A stretch of DNA of 47,790 nt, from contig JARXAM010000052.1 in the NCBI GenBank assembly GCA_029865845.1, positions 1 through 47,790 on the forward strand. The letters run 5' to 3'. The translations under genes were made by a program, and so were the position numbers. The notes beneath the pieces were generated by a model. It was not told the DNA's origin, did not search any database, and saw only the letters and a program-made list of their open reading frames with translations. Shown one piece after another: positions 13,486-22,419 of the stretch. Position 1 is the stretch's first letter. Each line of letters begins with the position of its first letter. This DNA comes from Rhodoferax sp. Lineage in GTDB: Bacteria > Pseudomonadota > Gammaproteobacteria > Burkholderiales > Burkholderiaceae_C.

Positions 13486-14955
13486 TTAACGCGGAACAAT
13501 AAAGACGGATTTTTCGGTAACCACCCCAGCGATGGGGGCCGATTGCACCGTGAAGTGGATGGGGTGCGAGCCCGGCACTGCCTCGTCGTAGGGCAACTGC
13601 ACGCGAACCGCGATCCAGCGGGACTCGGTGGGGCCGACCTCTAGGCTGGCGTCGGTCGATACGGTCAAGCCGGGCAGCCCCTGGGCACTCAGCGCAAACG
13701 TTTGCGGGGTTTCCTGGGCGTTCATGATTTGTAGCCGGTACACGTTCTCCAAGCGCCCGCCCGACACGATGCGCGCCAGTGCGCCCCGGTCGCGCTCCAC
13801 ATCTACCTTGAAAGGCGCTCGCACCCACAAGCTGGCCAACATGGCCATCACGACCGCCAGCAAGATGGCGGTGTACACCAGCACGCGCGGGCGCAGCACG
13901 TGGCGCAGGGTTTGTGCAGGCGTCCAGTGCAGGCGCATGGCATTCTGCGTGGAGTACTTCACCAGGCCGCGGGCGTAGCCCATTTTGTCCATGACGGTGT
14001 CGCACACATCGGCACAGGCACCGCAACCAATGCACTCGTATTGCAGGCCTTTGCGGATATCTATGCCGGTGGGGCAGACCTGCACGCACAGGCTGCAGTC
14101 CACACACGCGCCCAGTGCCAAGGCCGACAGATCGGCCTTTTTGGAACGCGCCCCCCGTGGCTCACCACGCGCCTGGTCGTAGGTCACGATCAGGGTGTCT
14201 TTGTCAAACATGGCGCTTTGAAAACGCGCATAGGGGCACATGTATTTGCAAACCTGTTCACGCATGTAGCCAGCATTGCCGTAGGTGGCAAAACCGTAAA
14301 ACAGCACCCAAAACGTTTCCCACGGCCCCAGGGACATCGCCCCCAGTTCGCTACCCAGGCGGTGGATGGGGGTGAAGTAGCCCACCAACGTAAAGCCCGT
14401 CCACAAGGCCACCGCAATCCACAGGCCTTGCTTGGCGGCTTTGCGCCACACCTTGTCCAGGGTCCAGGGGCCGGCATCACGCCGCATACGGGCAGAGCGG
14501 TCGCCCTCTGCCAGCTTCTCCAGCCAGAGAAAGATTTCGGTGTACACCGTTTGCGGGCATGCGTAGCCACACCACAAACGCCCCGCCACCGCAGTGAACA
14601 AAAACAAGGACAGTGCAGAGATCACCAACAGGCCGGTGAGGTACACAAAGTCTTGCGGGTACAACACGAGGTTGAAGATGTAAAACCGCCGCGCTTCCAG
14701 GTCAAACAACACGGCCTGGCGCTGCCCCCACTCCACCCACGGCAAGCCGTAAAACACCCCCTGGGTCAGCATTACCAGCGCCCACCGCCACCTCGAGAAG
14801 TAGCCCGATACGCTGCGCGGATAAATCTTGGTGTGCGCTTCGTACAGGGCCACCGTCTCTTCGCCGGCACCGGCTGCAGGGGCCATGGCCCCTGTGCCCG
14901 GTGATGCGACGATAGGGATGGTTTTCTTGTCGGCAGTGGAGGCGGATGCGCGCAA
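13486..14955 (-). CDS. ccoG: Cytochrome c oxidase accessory protein CcoG (RdxA/FixG)
   Basis: 489 aa membrane iron-sulfur protein; CcoG reduces Cu(II) for delivery to the cbb3 oxidase. Several membrane segments in the first 270 residues include WCGYACPQTVYTE. A ferredoxin-like part follows with CVDCSLCVQVCPTGIDIR and CIGCGACADVCD, giving two 4Fe-4S sets. A further helix and a periplasmic immunoglobulin-like domain (IG_FixG) end the protein. The only start after the ccoP stop is a TTG at 14955 with AAGGA 7 bases upstream; an internal ATG at 14886 would remove 23 residues. It is in the cco operon. Confidence 0.93.
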   Translation of the reverse strand: MRASASTADKKTIPIVASPGTGAMAPAAGAGEETVALYEAHTKIYPRSVSGYFSRWRWALVMLTQGVFYGLPWVEWGQRQAVLFDLEARRFYIFNLVLYPQDFVYLTGLLVISALSLFLFTAVAGRLWCGYACPQTVYTEIFLWLEKLAEGDRSARMRRDAGPWTLDKVWRKAAKQGLWIAVALWTGFTLVGYFTPIHRLGSELGAMSLGPWETFWVLFYGFATYGNAGYMREQVCKYMCPYARFQSAMFDKDTLIVTYDQARGEPRGARSKKADLSALALGACVDCSLCVQVCPTGIDIRKGLQYECIGCGACADVCDTVMDKMGYARGLVKYSTQNAMRLHWTPAQTLRHVLRPRVLVYTAILLAVVMAMLASLWVRAPFKVDVERDRGALARIVSGGRLENVYRLQIMNAQETPQTFALSAQGLPGLTVSTDASLEVGPTESRWIAVRVQLPYDEAVPGSHPIHFTVQSAPIAGVVTEKSVFIVPR

Positions 14956-14982
14956 GGAGGTTCCTTTGGATGACAGCCTGCT

Positions 14983-15894
14983 TTACTTGGTGGCACCAGC
15001 GTTGGAGAAGCCCCAGACGTAGGACGCCAGCACCTTGATCTGCGCAGGCGAGAGCTTTTGCGCTTGCGCAGGCATTTGGTTCACCCGTCCGTTGTTCACC
15101 ATGGCGACGATGGCGTTTTCGCCGTAGCCGTGCAGCCAGATGTCGTCGCTCAGGTTGGGGGCACCCAGCGCTTGGTTACCCTTGCCGTCTGCCCCATGGC
15201 AGGCCGCGCACACTGCGAACTTGGACTTGCCCAAGCCGGCGCGCAGCGAGTCATGCGGGCTGCCTGAGAGGCTGAGCACATAGTGCGCCACGTTTTTCAC
15301 ATCGTCGGCAGTGCCCACGGCGGCTGCCATGGGCGGCATCTGCCCGATTCGGCCCTGGGTCAGCGTCTCCACAATCTTGTCGGGTGTGCCGCCGTGCAGC
15401 CAGTCTGCATCCGTCAGGTTGGGGAAGCCTTTGGAGCCGCGCCCGTCCGAGCCGTGGCATTGGGAGCAGTTGTTCATGAACAGGCGCTCTCCGATGGCAT
15501 GGGCTTGGGGGTCCTTGGCCATGTCTTGCGGCGTCATGGCGTCAAAGCGCGCATAGATGGGTGCAACGTCCGCCTCGCCCTTGGCGATTTCGGCTTGTAG
15601 CTGGCCCTTGGATGTCCAACCCAGCTTGCCGCCAAAATTGCCCAGGCCGGGGTAGAAGGCCAGATACACCGCGCCGAACACCAGCGTGATGACAAACAGC
15701 CCCACCCACCAGCGGGGCAAGGGGTTGTTCATTTCACGCAGGTCGCCGTCCCACACGTGGCCCGTAGTGTTGTCGTTGGCCGTCATGGCTTTGGCCTTGC
15801 CACTGAACCACAACAGGAACAGACAGGCCACGATACTGATGACCGTGATGGCGATCACATAGACCGACCAGAAATTGCTTGTGAAGTCACTCAT
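14983..15894 (-). CDS. ccoP: cbb3 oxidase subunit III, dihaem cytochrome c
   Basis: 303 aa. Two N-terminal membrane helices (about residues 8-30 and 62-80) carry a periplasmic region with two haem-binding sites, CSQCH (143-147) and CAACH (229-233), followed by methionine ligand regions (GQMPPM, NQMPA). It passes electrons to CcoO. The length and two helices match CcoP of other betaproteobacteria. It lies 18 bases downstream of ccoQ in the cco operon. Confidence 0.96.
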   Translation of the reverse strand: MSDFTSNFWSVYVIAITVISIVACLFLLWFSGKAKAMTANDNTTGHVWDGDLREMNNPLPRWWVGLFVITLVFGAVYLAFYPGLGNFGGKLGWTSKGQLQAEIAKGEADVAPIYARFDAMTPQDMAKDPQAHAIGERLFMNNCSQCHGSDGRGSKGFPNLTDADWLHGGTPDKIVETLTQGRIGQMPPMAAAVGTADDVKNVAHYVLSLSGSPHDSLRAGLGKSKFAVCAACHGADGKGNQALGAPNLSDDIWLHGYGENAIVAMVNNGRVNQMPAQAQKLSPAQIKVLASYVWGFSNAGATK

Positions 15895-15912
15895 GTTGAT
15901 TCCTTTGGAGGC

Positions 15913-16056
15913 TCAGTCCTGCTCGAAGGGCAGATGGGCGGCCTCTTGAAAGTCATTGGAACGGCGCTTGGACCAGGCCCAACGAACAATGGCGATAAAG
16001 ACCACGAAGCTGATGACCGTGGTGACAGAGCGCAGGGTGTTGACATCGATGTCCAT
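15913..16056 (-). CDS. ccoQ: cbb3 oxidase subunit IV
   Basis: 47 aa with a single helix (TVISFVVFIAIVRWAW) and a basic tail SKRR, the standard CcoQ pattern; it stabilises the oxidase complex. ATG 16056 is preceded by AGGGGA 6 bases upstream and lies 11 bases after the ccoO stop. The order N-O-Q-P is the usual one for this group. Confidence 0.93.
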   Translation of the reverse strand: MDIDVNTLRSVTTVISFVVFIAIVRWAWSKRRSNDFQEAAHLPFEQD

Positions 16057-16067
16057 GCTCAATCCCC

Positions 16068-16694
16068 TTATTTCAGCGCCAGGCCCAAGACCTGCAGGTA
16101 AGCGATGGTGGCCTCCAACTCGGTCTTGCCCTTGACCTCTTCGGAGGCCTTGGCGATTTGCTCGTCGGTGTAGGGCACACCCACTTTGCGCAAGGCGCGC
16201 AGGTGCGACGGCAGGCTCTCGGCGTCCACCAGGTTTTTCTCCAGCCACGGGTAGGCTGGCATGTTGGACTCAGGCACTACGTCGCGGGGGTTGATGAGGT
16301 GAATGCGGTGCCATTCGTCGCTGTACTTGCCGCCCACCCGGGCCAGGTCGGGGCCGGTACGTTTGCTACCCCATTGGAAGGGGTGGTCGTACACCGATTC
16401 GCCCGCCACCGAGTAGTGGCCGTAACGCAGGGTCTCGGCCCGGAACGGACGGATCATCTGCGAGTGGCAGTTGTAGCAGCCTTCGCGGATGTACACATCA
16501 CGCCCGGCCAACTGCAAGGCGGTGTAAGGCTGGATGCCCTGGATGGGCTCGGTGGTGGACTTTTGGAAGAATAGCGGAACAATTTCCACCATGCCACCGG
16601 CCAGCAACACCAGCAAGATCAACACGATCATCAGGAAGTTACTGGTCTCGATCTTTTCGTGCGACAGACCGGATGCATTTTTTTCGTTGGCCAT
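16068..16694 (-). CDS. ccoO: cbb3 oxidase subunit II, monohaem cytochrome c
   Basis: 208 aa with an N-terminal anchor (about residues 20-42, [20 protein letters not shown]) and a periplasmic cytochrome domain with CYNCH at 73-77. [12 protein letters not shown] contains the methionine ligand. It takes electrons from CcoP and hands them to CcoN. It follows ccoN with a 12-base gap and is followed by ccoQ. Confidence 0.96.
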   Translation of the reverse strand: MANEKNASGLSHEKIETSNFLMIVLILLVLLAGGMVEIVPLFFQKSTTEPIQGIQPYTALQLAGRDVYIREGCYNCHSQMIRPFRAETLRYGHYSVAGESVYDHPFQWGSKRTGPDLARVGGKYSDEWHRIHLINPRDVVPESNMPAYPWLEKNLVDAESLPSHLRALRKVGVPYTDEQIAKASEEVKGKTELEATIAYLQVLGLALK

Positions 16695-16706
16695 ACCAAG
16701 GTCCTT

Positions 16707-18140
16707 TTAAGCGTGGGCGGCGGCGGGAATCGCCACGGTGTTGGCGCGTCCGGCGGTGGCCGTCATCAGGGTGTTCCACAGCATGATCAACATGCCGCCC
16801 AAATACAGCAGACCCCCCATCAAGCGCAATACATAGAAGGGGTAAGTGGCTTTCACCGACTCGACAAAGGTGTACGTCAAGGTGCCATCGGGGTTGATGG
16901 CGCGCCACATCAGGCCTTGCATGACACCGGCAATCCACATGGCGGCGATGTAGATCACGATGCCGATGGTGGCAGTCCAGAAGTGCAACTCAATGGCCTT
17001 GACGCTGTACATCTGCTTGCGCCCAAACAAGCGGGGAATCAGGTAGTACATGGAACCCATGGTCACCAAGCCCACCCAGCCCAGGGCACCCGAGTGCACG
17101 TGGCCCACGGTCCAGTCGGTGTAGTGGCTCAGGGCGTTGACGGTCTTGATGGACATCATGGGCCCCTCAAAGGTGGACATGCCGTAGAAAGACAAGGACA
17201 CGATCAGGAAGCGCAGGATGGGGTCGTCACGCAGCTTGTGCCATGCGCCAGAGAGCGTCATAACGCCGTTGATCATGCCGCCCCAACTAGGCGCCAACAA
17301 AATCAGCGAGAACACCATGCCCACCGACTGCGTCCAATCTGGCAAGGCGGTGTAGTGCAAGTGGTGCGGGCCCGCCCACATGTAGGTAAAGATCAGCGCC
17401 CAAAAGTGGACGATGGACAGGCGATAGCTGTACACCGGCCGCTCGGCCTGCTTGGGGATGAAGTAATACATCATGCCCAAGAAACCTGCGGTCAAAAAGA
17501 AGCCCACGGCGTTGTGCCCGTACCACCATTGCACCATGGCGTCTTGCACACCGGCATAGGCGGAATAGCTCTTCATCCACCCGGCAGGAATGGCTGCACT
17601 GTTCACCAGGTGCAGGATGGCCACCGCGATGATGAAGGCCCCAAAAAACCAGTTGGCCACATAAATATGCCTGACCTTGCGGGTGCCCACCGTGCCAAAA
17701 AACACCACCGCGAACGACACCCACACCAGCGTAATGAGGATGTCAATGGGCCATTCCAGCTCGGCGTATTCCTTGCCGGACGTATAGCCCAAGGGCAGGG
17801 AAAGAGCCGCCGCCAGAATGACCAGCTGCCAGCCCCAAAAGGTGAACGCCGCGAGCTTGTCGCTGAAGATGCGCACATGGCAGGTGCGCTGCACCACGTA
17901 ATAAGCGGAGGCGAACAGGCCGCAACCGCCAAAGGCAAAGATCACTGCGTTGGTATGCAGGGGGCGCAGTCGCCCGTAGGTGAGCCAGGGAATGCCGAAG
18001 TTGAGTTCGGGCCAGGCCAGTTGGGCAGCGATGATCACGCCCACCAACATGCCGACCACCCCCCAGACCACGGTCATGATGGCGAATTGGCGCACAACCG
18101 TATCGTTGTACGCCACCGCCTGCTGATTTGGAAAAGCCAT
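16707..18140 (-). CDS. ccoN: cbb3 oxidase catalytic subunit I
   Basis: 477 aa integral membrane haem-copper oxidase subunit reducing oxygen to water with high affinity and pumping protons. About twelve hydrophobic segments are seen, with family features such as [15 protein letters not shown] (low-spin haem His), [18 protein letters not shown] (copper/cross-link His and Tyr region) and [15 protein letters not shown] 18140 has GAGGT 5 bases upstream. The FNR box at 18199-18212 controls the ccoNOQPGH transcript. Confidence 0.97.
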   Translation of the reverse strand: MAFPNQQAVAYNDTVVRQFAIMTVVWGVVGMLVGVIIAAQLAWPELNFGIPWLTYGRLRPLHTNAVIFAFGGCGLFASAYYVVQRTCHVRIFSDKLAAFTFWGWQLVILAAALSLPLGYTSGKEYAELEWPIDILITLVWVSFAVVFFGTVGTRKVRHIYVANWFFGAFIIAVAILHLVNSAAIPAGWMKSYSAYAGVQDAMVQWWYGHNAVGFFLTAGFLGMMYYFIPKQAERPVYSYRLSIVHFWALIFTYMWAGPHHLHYTALPDWTQSVGMVFSLILLAPSWGGMINGVMTLSGAWHKLRDDPILRFLIVSLSFYGMSTFEGPMMSIKTVNALSHYTDWTVGHVHSGALGWVGLVTMGSMYYLIPRLFGRKQMYSVKAIELHFWTATIGIVIYIAAMWIAGVMQGLMWRAINPDGTLTYTFVESVKATYPFYVLRLMGGLLYLGGMLIMLWNTLMTATAGRANTVAIPAAAHA

Positions 18141-18198
18141 AAGTACCTCTTCGTGGATAACGTCGCAGTAAGTGTCTGCCGGGCTTCACAAACACGGG

Positions 18199-18212
18199 TT
18201 GACCCAAGTCAA
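18199..18212 (-). promoter_or_regulatory. FNR box upstream of ccoN
   Basis: TTGAC-CCAA-GTCAA is a symmetrical FNR/Anr site differing from the strict consensus at one base per half. Its centre is about 41.5 bases from a predicted start near 18164, with a GACACT -10-like element at 18176-18171. This fits anaerobic or microaerobic induction of the oxidase. Confidence 0.75.
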
Positions 18213-18239
18213 GCCGCAGAGAAAAACCGCAACCCTTTT

Positions 18240-18377
18240 TCAGGGCTCGCGCAAAATGCGCTCGCCCTCGGATTCGATGTCTTCGAATTGCCCTCGGTCT
18301 ATGGCCCACCAGAGCCCGGCCAGAATGAAAAACACCAGCACTACCGACAGCGGCACCAGCAAATACAAAATGTCCAT
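18240..18377 (-). CDS. ccoS: cbb3 oxidase maturation protein CcoS
   Basis: 45 aa. MDILYLLVPLSVVLVFFILA is the membrane segment, followed by LWWAIDRGQFEDIESEGERI, the highly conserved CcoS signature. CcoS is needed to insert the haem and copper cofactors into CcoN. The ATG at 18377 lies 2 bases after the ccoI stop, so the two are translationally linked. The frame is too short for many gene finders. Confidence 0.95.
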   Translation of the reverse strand: MDILYLLVPLSVVLVFFILAGLWWAIDRGQFEDIESEGERILREP

Positions 18378-18379
18378 GG

Positions 18380-20755
18380 CTACTCCTGGGGACGCAAAAC
18401 CATAGGGCCCGCGTGGGACGCACGCCCCGTAGGTACCTTGGCGGGCGATGCATGCGCAGGGGATGAGAGGCGCAACGCGTTGAGCACCACCAGCAAGGAG
18501 CTGCATGCCATGCCCAGGCCAGCCAGCCACGCGGGCAGGTAGCCCGCCACCGCCAGCGGAATGCAAGCGGCGTTGTAGGCCAGCGCCCACCACAGGTTTT
18601 GGCGCACCACCCGCAAGGTCTTGCGTGCCAACCCCCAGGCAAACGCCACCGTGCCCAGGGTGTCGCCCATAGCGATGAAGTCGCAACGGGACTGCGCAAT
18701 CGGCACCGCACGCCCGAAGGCAAACGACACGTTCGCGCCGGCCAGCACCGGCGCATCATTCAGCCCGTCACCGACCATGGCCACCACGTGTCCGGCCGCT
18801 TGCAAATGCCGCACATAGGCCAGCTTGTCGGACGGCGAGCAGGCGCCCCGCACCTGCGCGATGCCCAAACGGTGCGCCATGGCATGGACGGCCTCCACGC
18901 GGTCCCCCGACACCAGATGCACGCCCACGCCCAGCGCCTGCAAGGTGCGAACGACCTGCTGTGCGTCCTCGCGCAGCGCCTCCTGCAGAAAAAAACTGGC
19001 GACCCAACCCGTGCTGTCACCCAGATGCACGACCGGGCCTTGCGCCGCATCGCCCCCGACTTGGGGCACATCCCCTGCGCAGAATGTGGCAGCCCCCAGG
19101 CGGCACACACCGGCGGCCACGCCGCCCGAACGCCAGGCCCCATCAACCTCCGCGTGCACCCCCTGCCCTGCCACCTCATGCACGGCGTGCACGTGCCACG
19201 GGGCCACGCCTTCGCGCTGTGCGGCCTGCACCAGCGCCCGCGACACCGGGTGCAAGGACTGCGCGGCCAGGCCTGCCGCGCAGGCCAGCGCGGTATCCCG
19301 GTGCAGGCCCGGACGGCAGACGACAGATTGCAGCCCCATGGTGTCGCTGGTGAGCGTGCCGGTTTTGTCAAACACGACAGTGTCCGCAGCGGCCAGGGTT
19401 TCCAGCGCGGGCAGGCTGCGGACCAAGAGGCCGCTGCGCGCCAGCGTGCCAGCGGCTGCCAGCATGGCCGCCGGGGTGGCCAGTGAGAGCGCACACGGAC
19501 ACGTCACCACCAACACGGCCACGGCGACCATGAGGGCATGGGCGGGGTCGTGGGGCCACCACCACATGGCCGCACCGGCTGCCGCCAGGAGCACGCCCAT
19601 CAAAAAAGGCTTGGCCCAGCGGTCTGCCAACTGCGCCGCACCAGGCTTGGTGAGCGAGGCACTTTCCATCAAGCCCACCATCTGCGCAAAGCGGGTGGAC
19701 GCCCCGACGGTCTGCGCCCTTACCAAGACCGTGCCCGTGAGGTTGTGGGCACCCGCAATAACGGCCTCGCCCACACCGCGCTGCAAGGCATGCGACTCAC
19801 CGGTAAGCAGCGACTCATCCACCTGCGTGGTGCCCTGCACGATCACCCCGTCGGCGGCAAAGGTCTCGCCCGCGTGCACCTGCATCAGGTCGTCCACCGC
19901 CAGCCGCCGCACGGCCACGCGTTCAAAGCTGCCATCTGCAGCCCGGCGCAACACACTGTCGGGCATGCGGTTCATCAGCGCCTCTAACGCGCCAGCGGTG
20001 CGGTCGCGCAGGCGCAGCTCCAGCCAGCGCCCCGTCAGCAAGAAGAACACAAACATGGTGAGCGAGTCGAAATACACCTCGCGTCCAAACACCCCGGCCG
20101 GATCAAACGTCCCGGCGGTGCTGGCGGCAAAGGTGATGCCCATGCCCAGGGCCACAGGCAAGTCCATGCTGATGCGGGCATGGCGCACATCCGCCCATGC
20201 TTTGCCAAAGAAAGGCCCGCACGAAAACAGCATGACCGGCAAAGACAGCGCCCACGACGCCCAGCGCAGCAGTTGCTCGTATTCCAGCGCCAAGTCACCG
20301 GGGCGGGCCTGGTAGGCCGGCCACGCATACATCATCACTTGCATCATGCACAAGCCAGCGACCAGCCATTGCCAGAGCGCCTTGCGGGATTGCGCTTTGC
20401 GCCGGGCTTGGGCAAACACGTCGTTGGCAGGGACAGCGCGGTAGCCAGCGGCTTGCACGGCGTGCATCCAGTCGGATGGCTTGGCAAGGTCTTGCGACCA
20501 TATGACCTGGGCGCGCTGGCTGGCCGCACTCACGCGGGCAGCGCGTACACCGGGCACGCTGCGCAGCGCGTCTTCCACCACCATGGTGCAGGCTGCACAA
20601 TGCATGCCCTCAATCACCACGGTGGACTCCCAGCACCCACCATCCGCACTTGCCACGCGGCTAAATGCCGTCCACTCCGCAGGGTTGTCGACCACGTCCA
20701 TGGCCGCCCGGTCCGGGGGGCTGGCATTCGGTGAAGGGGGCAGCATTGATGTCAT
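18380..20755 (-). CDS. ccoI: Copper-exporting P1B-ATPase CcoI (FixI), cbb3 assembly
   Basis: About 791 aa. Exports Cu(I) to the periplasm for the cbb3 oxidase. An N-terminal heavy-metal-associated domain carries GMHCAAC (Cys53, Cys56). Membrane helices follow, with the ion-path motif TCPCALSLATP near 418-428, DESLLTGE in the actuator domain and the phosphorylation site DKTGTLTS (Asp463). AMVGDGLNDAPVL closes the P domain. ATG 20755 is chosen because the predicted FNR-driven start is about 20757. ATG 20746 is the alternative; the ORF reading back to 20845 runs through the FNR box. It sits next to ccoS. Confidence 0.95.
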   Translation of the reverse strand: MTSMLPPSPNASPPDRAAMDVVDNPAEWTAFSRVASADGGCWESTVVIEGMHCAACTMVVEDALRSVPGVRAARVSAASQRAQVIWSQDLAKPSDWMHAVQAAGYRAVPANDVFAQARRKAQSRKALWQWLVAGLCMMQVMMYAWPAYQARPGDLALEYEQLLRWASWALSLPVMLFSCGPFFGKAWADVRHARISMDLPVALGMGITFAASTAGTFDPAGVFGREVYFDSLTMFVFFLLTGRWLELRLRDRTAGALEALMNRMPDSVLRRAADGSFERVAVRRLAVDDLMQVHAGETFAADGVIVQGTTQVDESLLTGESHALQRGVGEAVIAGAHNLTGTVLVRAQTVGASTRFAQMVGLMESASLTKPGAAQLADRWAKPFLMGVLLAAAGAAMWWWPHDPAHALMVAVAVLVVTCPCALSLATPAAMLAAAGTLARSGLLVRSLPALETLAAADTVVFDKTGTLTSDTMGLQSVVCRPGLHRDTALACAAGLAAQSLHPVSRALVQAAQREGVAPWHVHAVHEVAGQGVHAEVDGAWRSGGVAAGVCRLGAATFCAGDVPQVGGDAAQGPVVHLGDSTGWVASFFLQEALREDAQQVVRTLQALGVGVHLVSGDRVEAVHAMAHRLGIAQVRGACSPSDKLAYVRHLQAAGHVVAMVGDGLNDAPVLAGANVSFAFGRAVPIAQSRCDFIAMGDTLGTVAFAWGLARKTLRVVRQNLWWALAYNAACIPLAVAGYLPAWLAGLGMACSSLLVVLNALRLSSPAHASPAKVPTGRASHAGPMVLRPQE

Positions 20756-20791
20756 TGCCCAAGATTCTCTGGGCCATGGCCCCACCAAACC

Positions 20792-20805
20792 TTGATGCAC
20801 ATCAA
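20792..20805. promoter_or_regulatory. Bidirectional FNR box between ccoI and usp
   Basis: TTGAT-GCAC-ATCAA is a perfect FNR box. Toward usp, TACCCT (20827-20832) is a -10-like element giving a start near 20839. Toward ccoI, GAGAAT (20769-20764) gives a start near 20757. One box thus lies about 41 bases from both predicted starts. Confidence 0.85.
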
Positions 20806-20859
20806 GCCATGGCGCAATCAAGGGCGTACCCTGCAGGCTCACCATCCAGGAGCCACACC

Positions 20860-21303
20860 ATGTACCAACGCATTCTTGTCACTACCGACGGCAGCAAACT
20901 CTCTCAAAAAGCCGTAGGCACCGCACTCTCGCTGGCCGGTGTGTGTGGGGCCGAGTTGATTGCACTCAAGGTGGTACCCCGCTACCCCCAAAGCTATTTC
21001 GAAGGCGGCATTGCACTGGCAGGAGAAGACGTCAAACGGGTGGAAAAAGCCTGGAGCGACGCAGCCCAAAAAGTGGTGGATGCGGTCAAGAAAACGGCCG
21101 ACTCGCGCGCCATCGCCTGCAAGGCCGTGGTGGTGCGCTCGGATGTGGTGTCCGACGCGGTGTTGGCTACCATCAAAAAACACCGCTGCGACCTGGTGAT
21201 CATGGCCTCCCATGGGCGGCGTGGCATCAAACGCCTGCTGTTGGGCAGTGAGACCCAGCATGTGCTAACCCATGCCGACGTGCCCGTGCTGGTCTTGAAG
21301 TAA
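20860..21303 (+). CDS. Universal stress protein (UspA family)
   Basis: 147 aa cytoplasmic Usp-domain protein. Start MYQRILVTTDGSKLSQ has the first-strand Asp, and the C-terminal MASHGRRGIKRLLLGSETQHVL is the G-x2-G-x9-G-S ATP-binding signature. AGGAG precedes the ATG by 8 bases. It is divergent from ccoI and shares its FNR box, so it should rise at low oxygen. Anaerobically induced Usp proteins next to FNR-regulated genes are common in Pseudomonas and relatives. Confidence 0.9.
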   Translation: MYQRILVTTDGSKLSQKAVGTALSLAGVCGAELIALKVVPRYPQSYFEGGIALAGEDVKRVEKAWSDAAQKVVDAVKKTADSRAIACKAVVVRSDVVSDAVLATIKKHRCDLVIMASHGRRGIKRLLLGSETQHVLTHADVPVLVLK

Positions 21304-21363
21304 GAGCCCGCATAGCGCGCCCCGAGGGCAGGCGCACGTAATGCACATAACGGGCTTATGCGC

Positions 21364-22404
21364 TTAATGCGCTTCGCGGTAACGGTCCCGAATGGTCAAA
21401 ACCTCGTCAAACCCATACAAAAAGGCTTGCACACACTGGGGGTCAAAGTGGGTGCCCGATCCTGCGTTCAGAAAATCGACCGCCTCCTCCAGCGACCACG
21501 CTTTTTTGTAGGGGCGCTCCGAGGTCAGGGCGTCAAACACATCGGCGACCGCCACGATCCGGCTAAACACCGGAATCGCCTCGCCTTTGAGGCCTTGCGG
21601 GTAACCACTGCCATCGAATTTTTCATGGTGTCCCAGGGCAATTTCGGCACCGGCCTGTAGCACTTTGGAACTGCTGTCTTTGAGCAACTCATACCCGTAG
21701 AGGGCATGCTGTTTCATGGTTTCGAAGTCGGTGGCGTCAAGCCGTTCGGGTTTGAGCAAGATGTTGTCAGAGATGCCCACCTTGCCAATGTCGTGCATGG
21801 GGGCGGCTTCGAGCAACAGCTCCTGCGCATCGGCAGGCAGGCCCAGATTTTTGGCAATGAGCTGCGAGTAGTGGGCCATGCGCAAAATATGCCCCCCGGT
21901 CTCGGGGTCCCGGTATTCCGCTGCTTTGCACAGGCGCAACACGGTCTCGCGTTCACGTTGCAAGATTTCTTCGGTCGCCTTGCGGACTTCAGCGGCCAGC
22001 CACTGCGCGTGGTCGGCCAGCTTGCGCCGCGCCGTGCTCAAGCTCAACATGTTTTTTGCGCGCGCCAAAAACTCTACCTTGTCGACCGGCTTGGCCAGAA
22101 AGTCGTTGACCCCGGCATCGAGGGCGCGGTAGCGCACATGCTTTTGGTCGTTGGCGGTGATCATGAGGATGGGCACATCCGCGCAATGCGCAATGCCACG
22201 CAGCCGCTGCATGAATTCCAGACCGTCCATGCCGGGCATCATGTAGTCCACAATGACCAAGTCCGGGGTATGCGTGGCGGCCCAGTCCAAGCCCTCCTGC
22301 GGGCGACCAAAACCATGACAGCGACAGTTGCCAAGCTTGTAGATCAAGGCCTCTAGCAACAGGAGGTTGATCTCCGTGTCGTCAATGATGAGTACATCGT
22401 GCAT
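21364..22404 (-). CDS. Response regulator with HD-GYP c-di-GMP phosphodiesterase
   Basis: 346 aa. A receiver domain (residues 1-120) has DD at 8-9, the phosphoacceptor in LVIVDYMMPGMDG, T in MITAND and K in AKPVDK. A linker coiled coil leads to an HD-GYP domain (about 150-340). HD-GYP ligands are visible: EYRDPETGGHILRM, HDIGKVGI, LGHHEKFDGSGYPQGL and DVFDALTSERPYKKAW. It hydrolyses cyclic di-GMP, opposing the GGDEF enzyme at 8712. It starts 15 bases after the hybrid kinase stop, so the kinase probably phosphorylates it. Confidence 0.92.
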   Translation of the reverse strand: MHDVLIIDDTEINLLLLEALIYKLGNCRCHGFGRPQEGLDWAATHTPDLVIVDYMMPGMDGLEFMQRLRGIAHCADVPILMITANDQKHVRYRALDAGVNDFLAKPVDKVEFLARAKNMLSLSTARRKLADHAQWLAAEVRKATEEILQRERETVLRLCKAAEYRDPETGGHILRMAHYSQLIAKNLGLPADAQELLLEAAPMHDIGKVGISDNILLKPERLDATDFETMKQHALYGYELLKDSSSKVLQAGAEIALGHHEKFDGSGYPQGLKGEAIPVFSRIVAVADVFDALTSERPYKKAWSLEEAVDFLNAGSGTHFDPQCVQAFLYGFDEVLTIRDRYREAH

Positions 22405-22419
22405 GCGCTGAGTATCTCC

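Noticed and set aside
16659..18542. 627-aa plus-strand frame opposite ccoN, and comparable long antisense frames opposite acs, ilvD and the hybrid kinase
   Set aside because: They have no ribosome site, are rich in His, Gln, Gly and Arg, and follow the codon periodicity of the real gene on the other strand. They are typical of GC-rich shadow frames.
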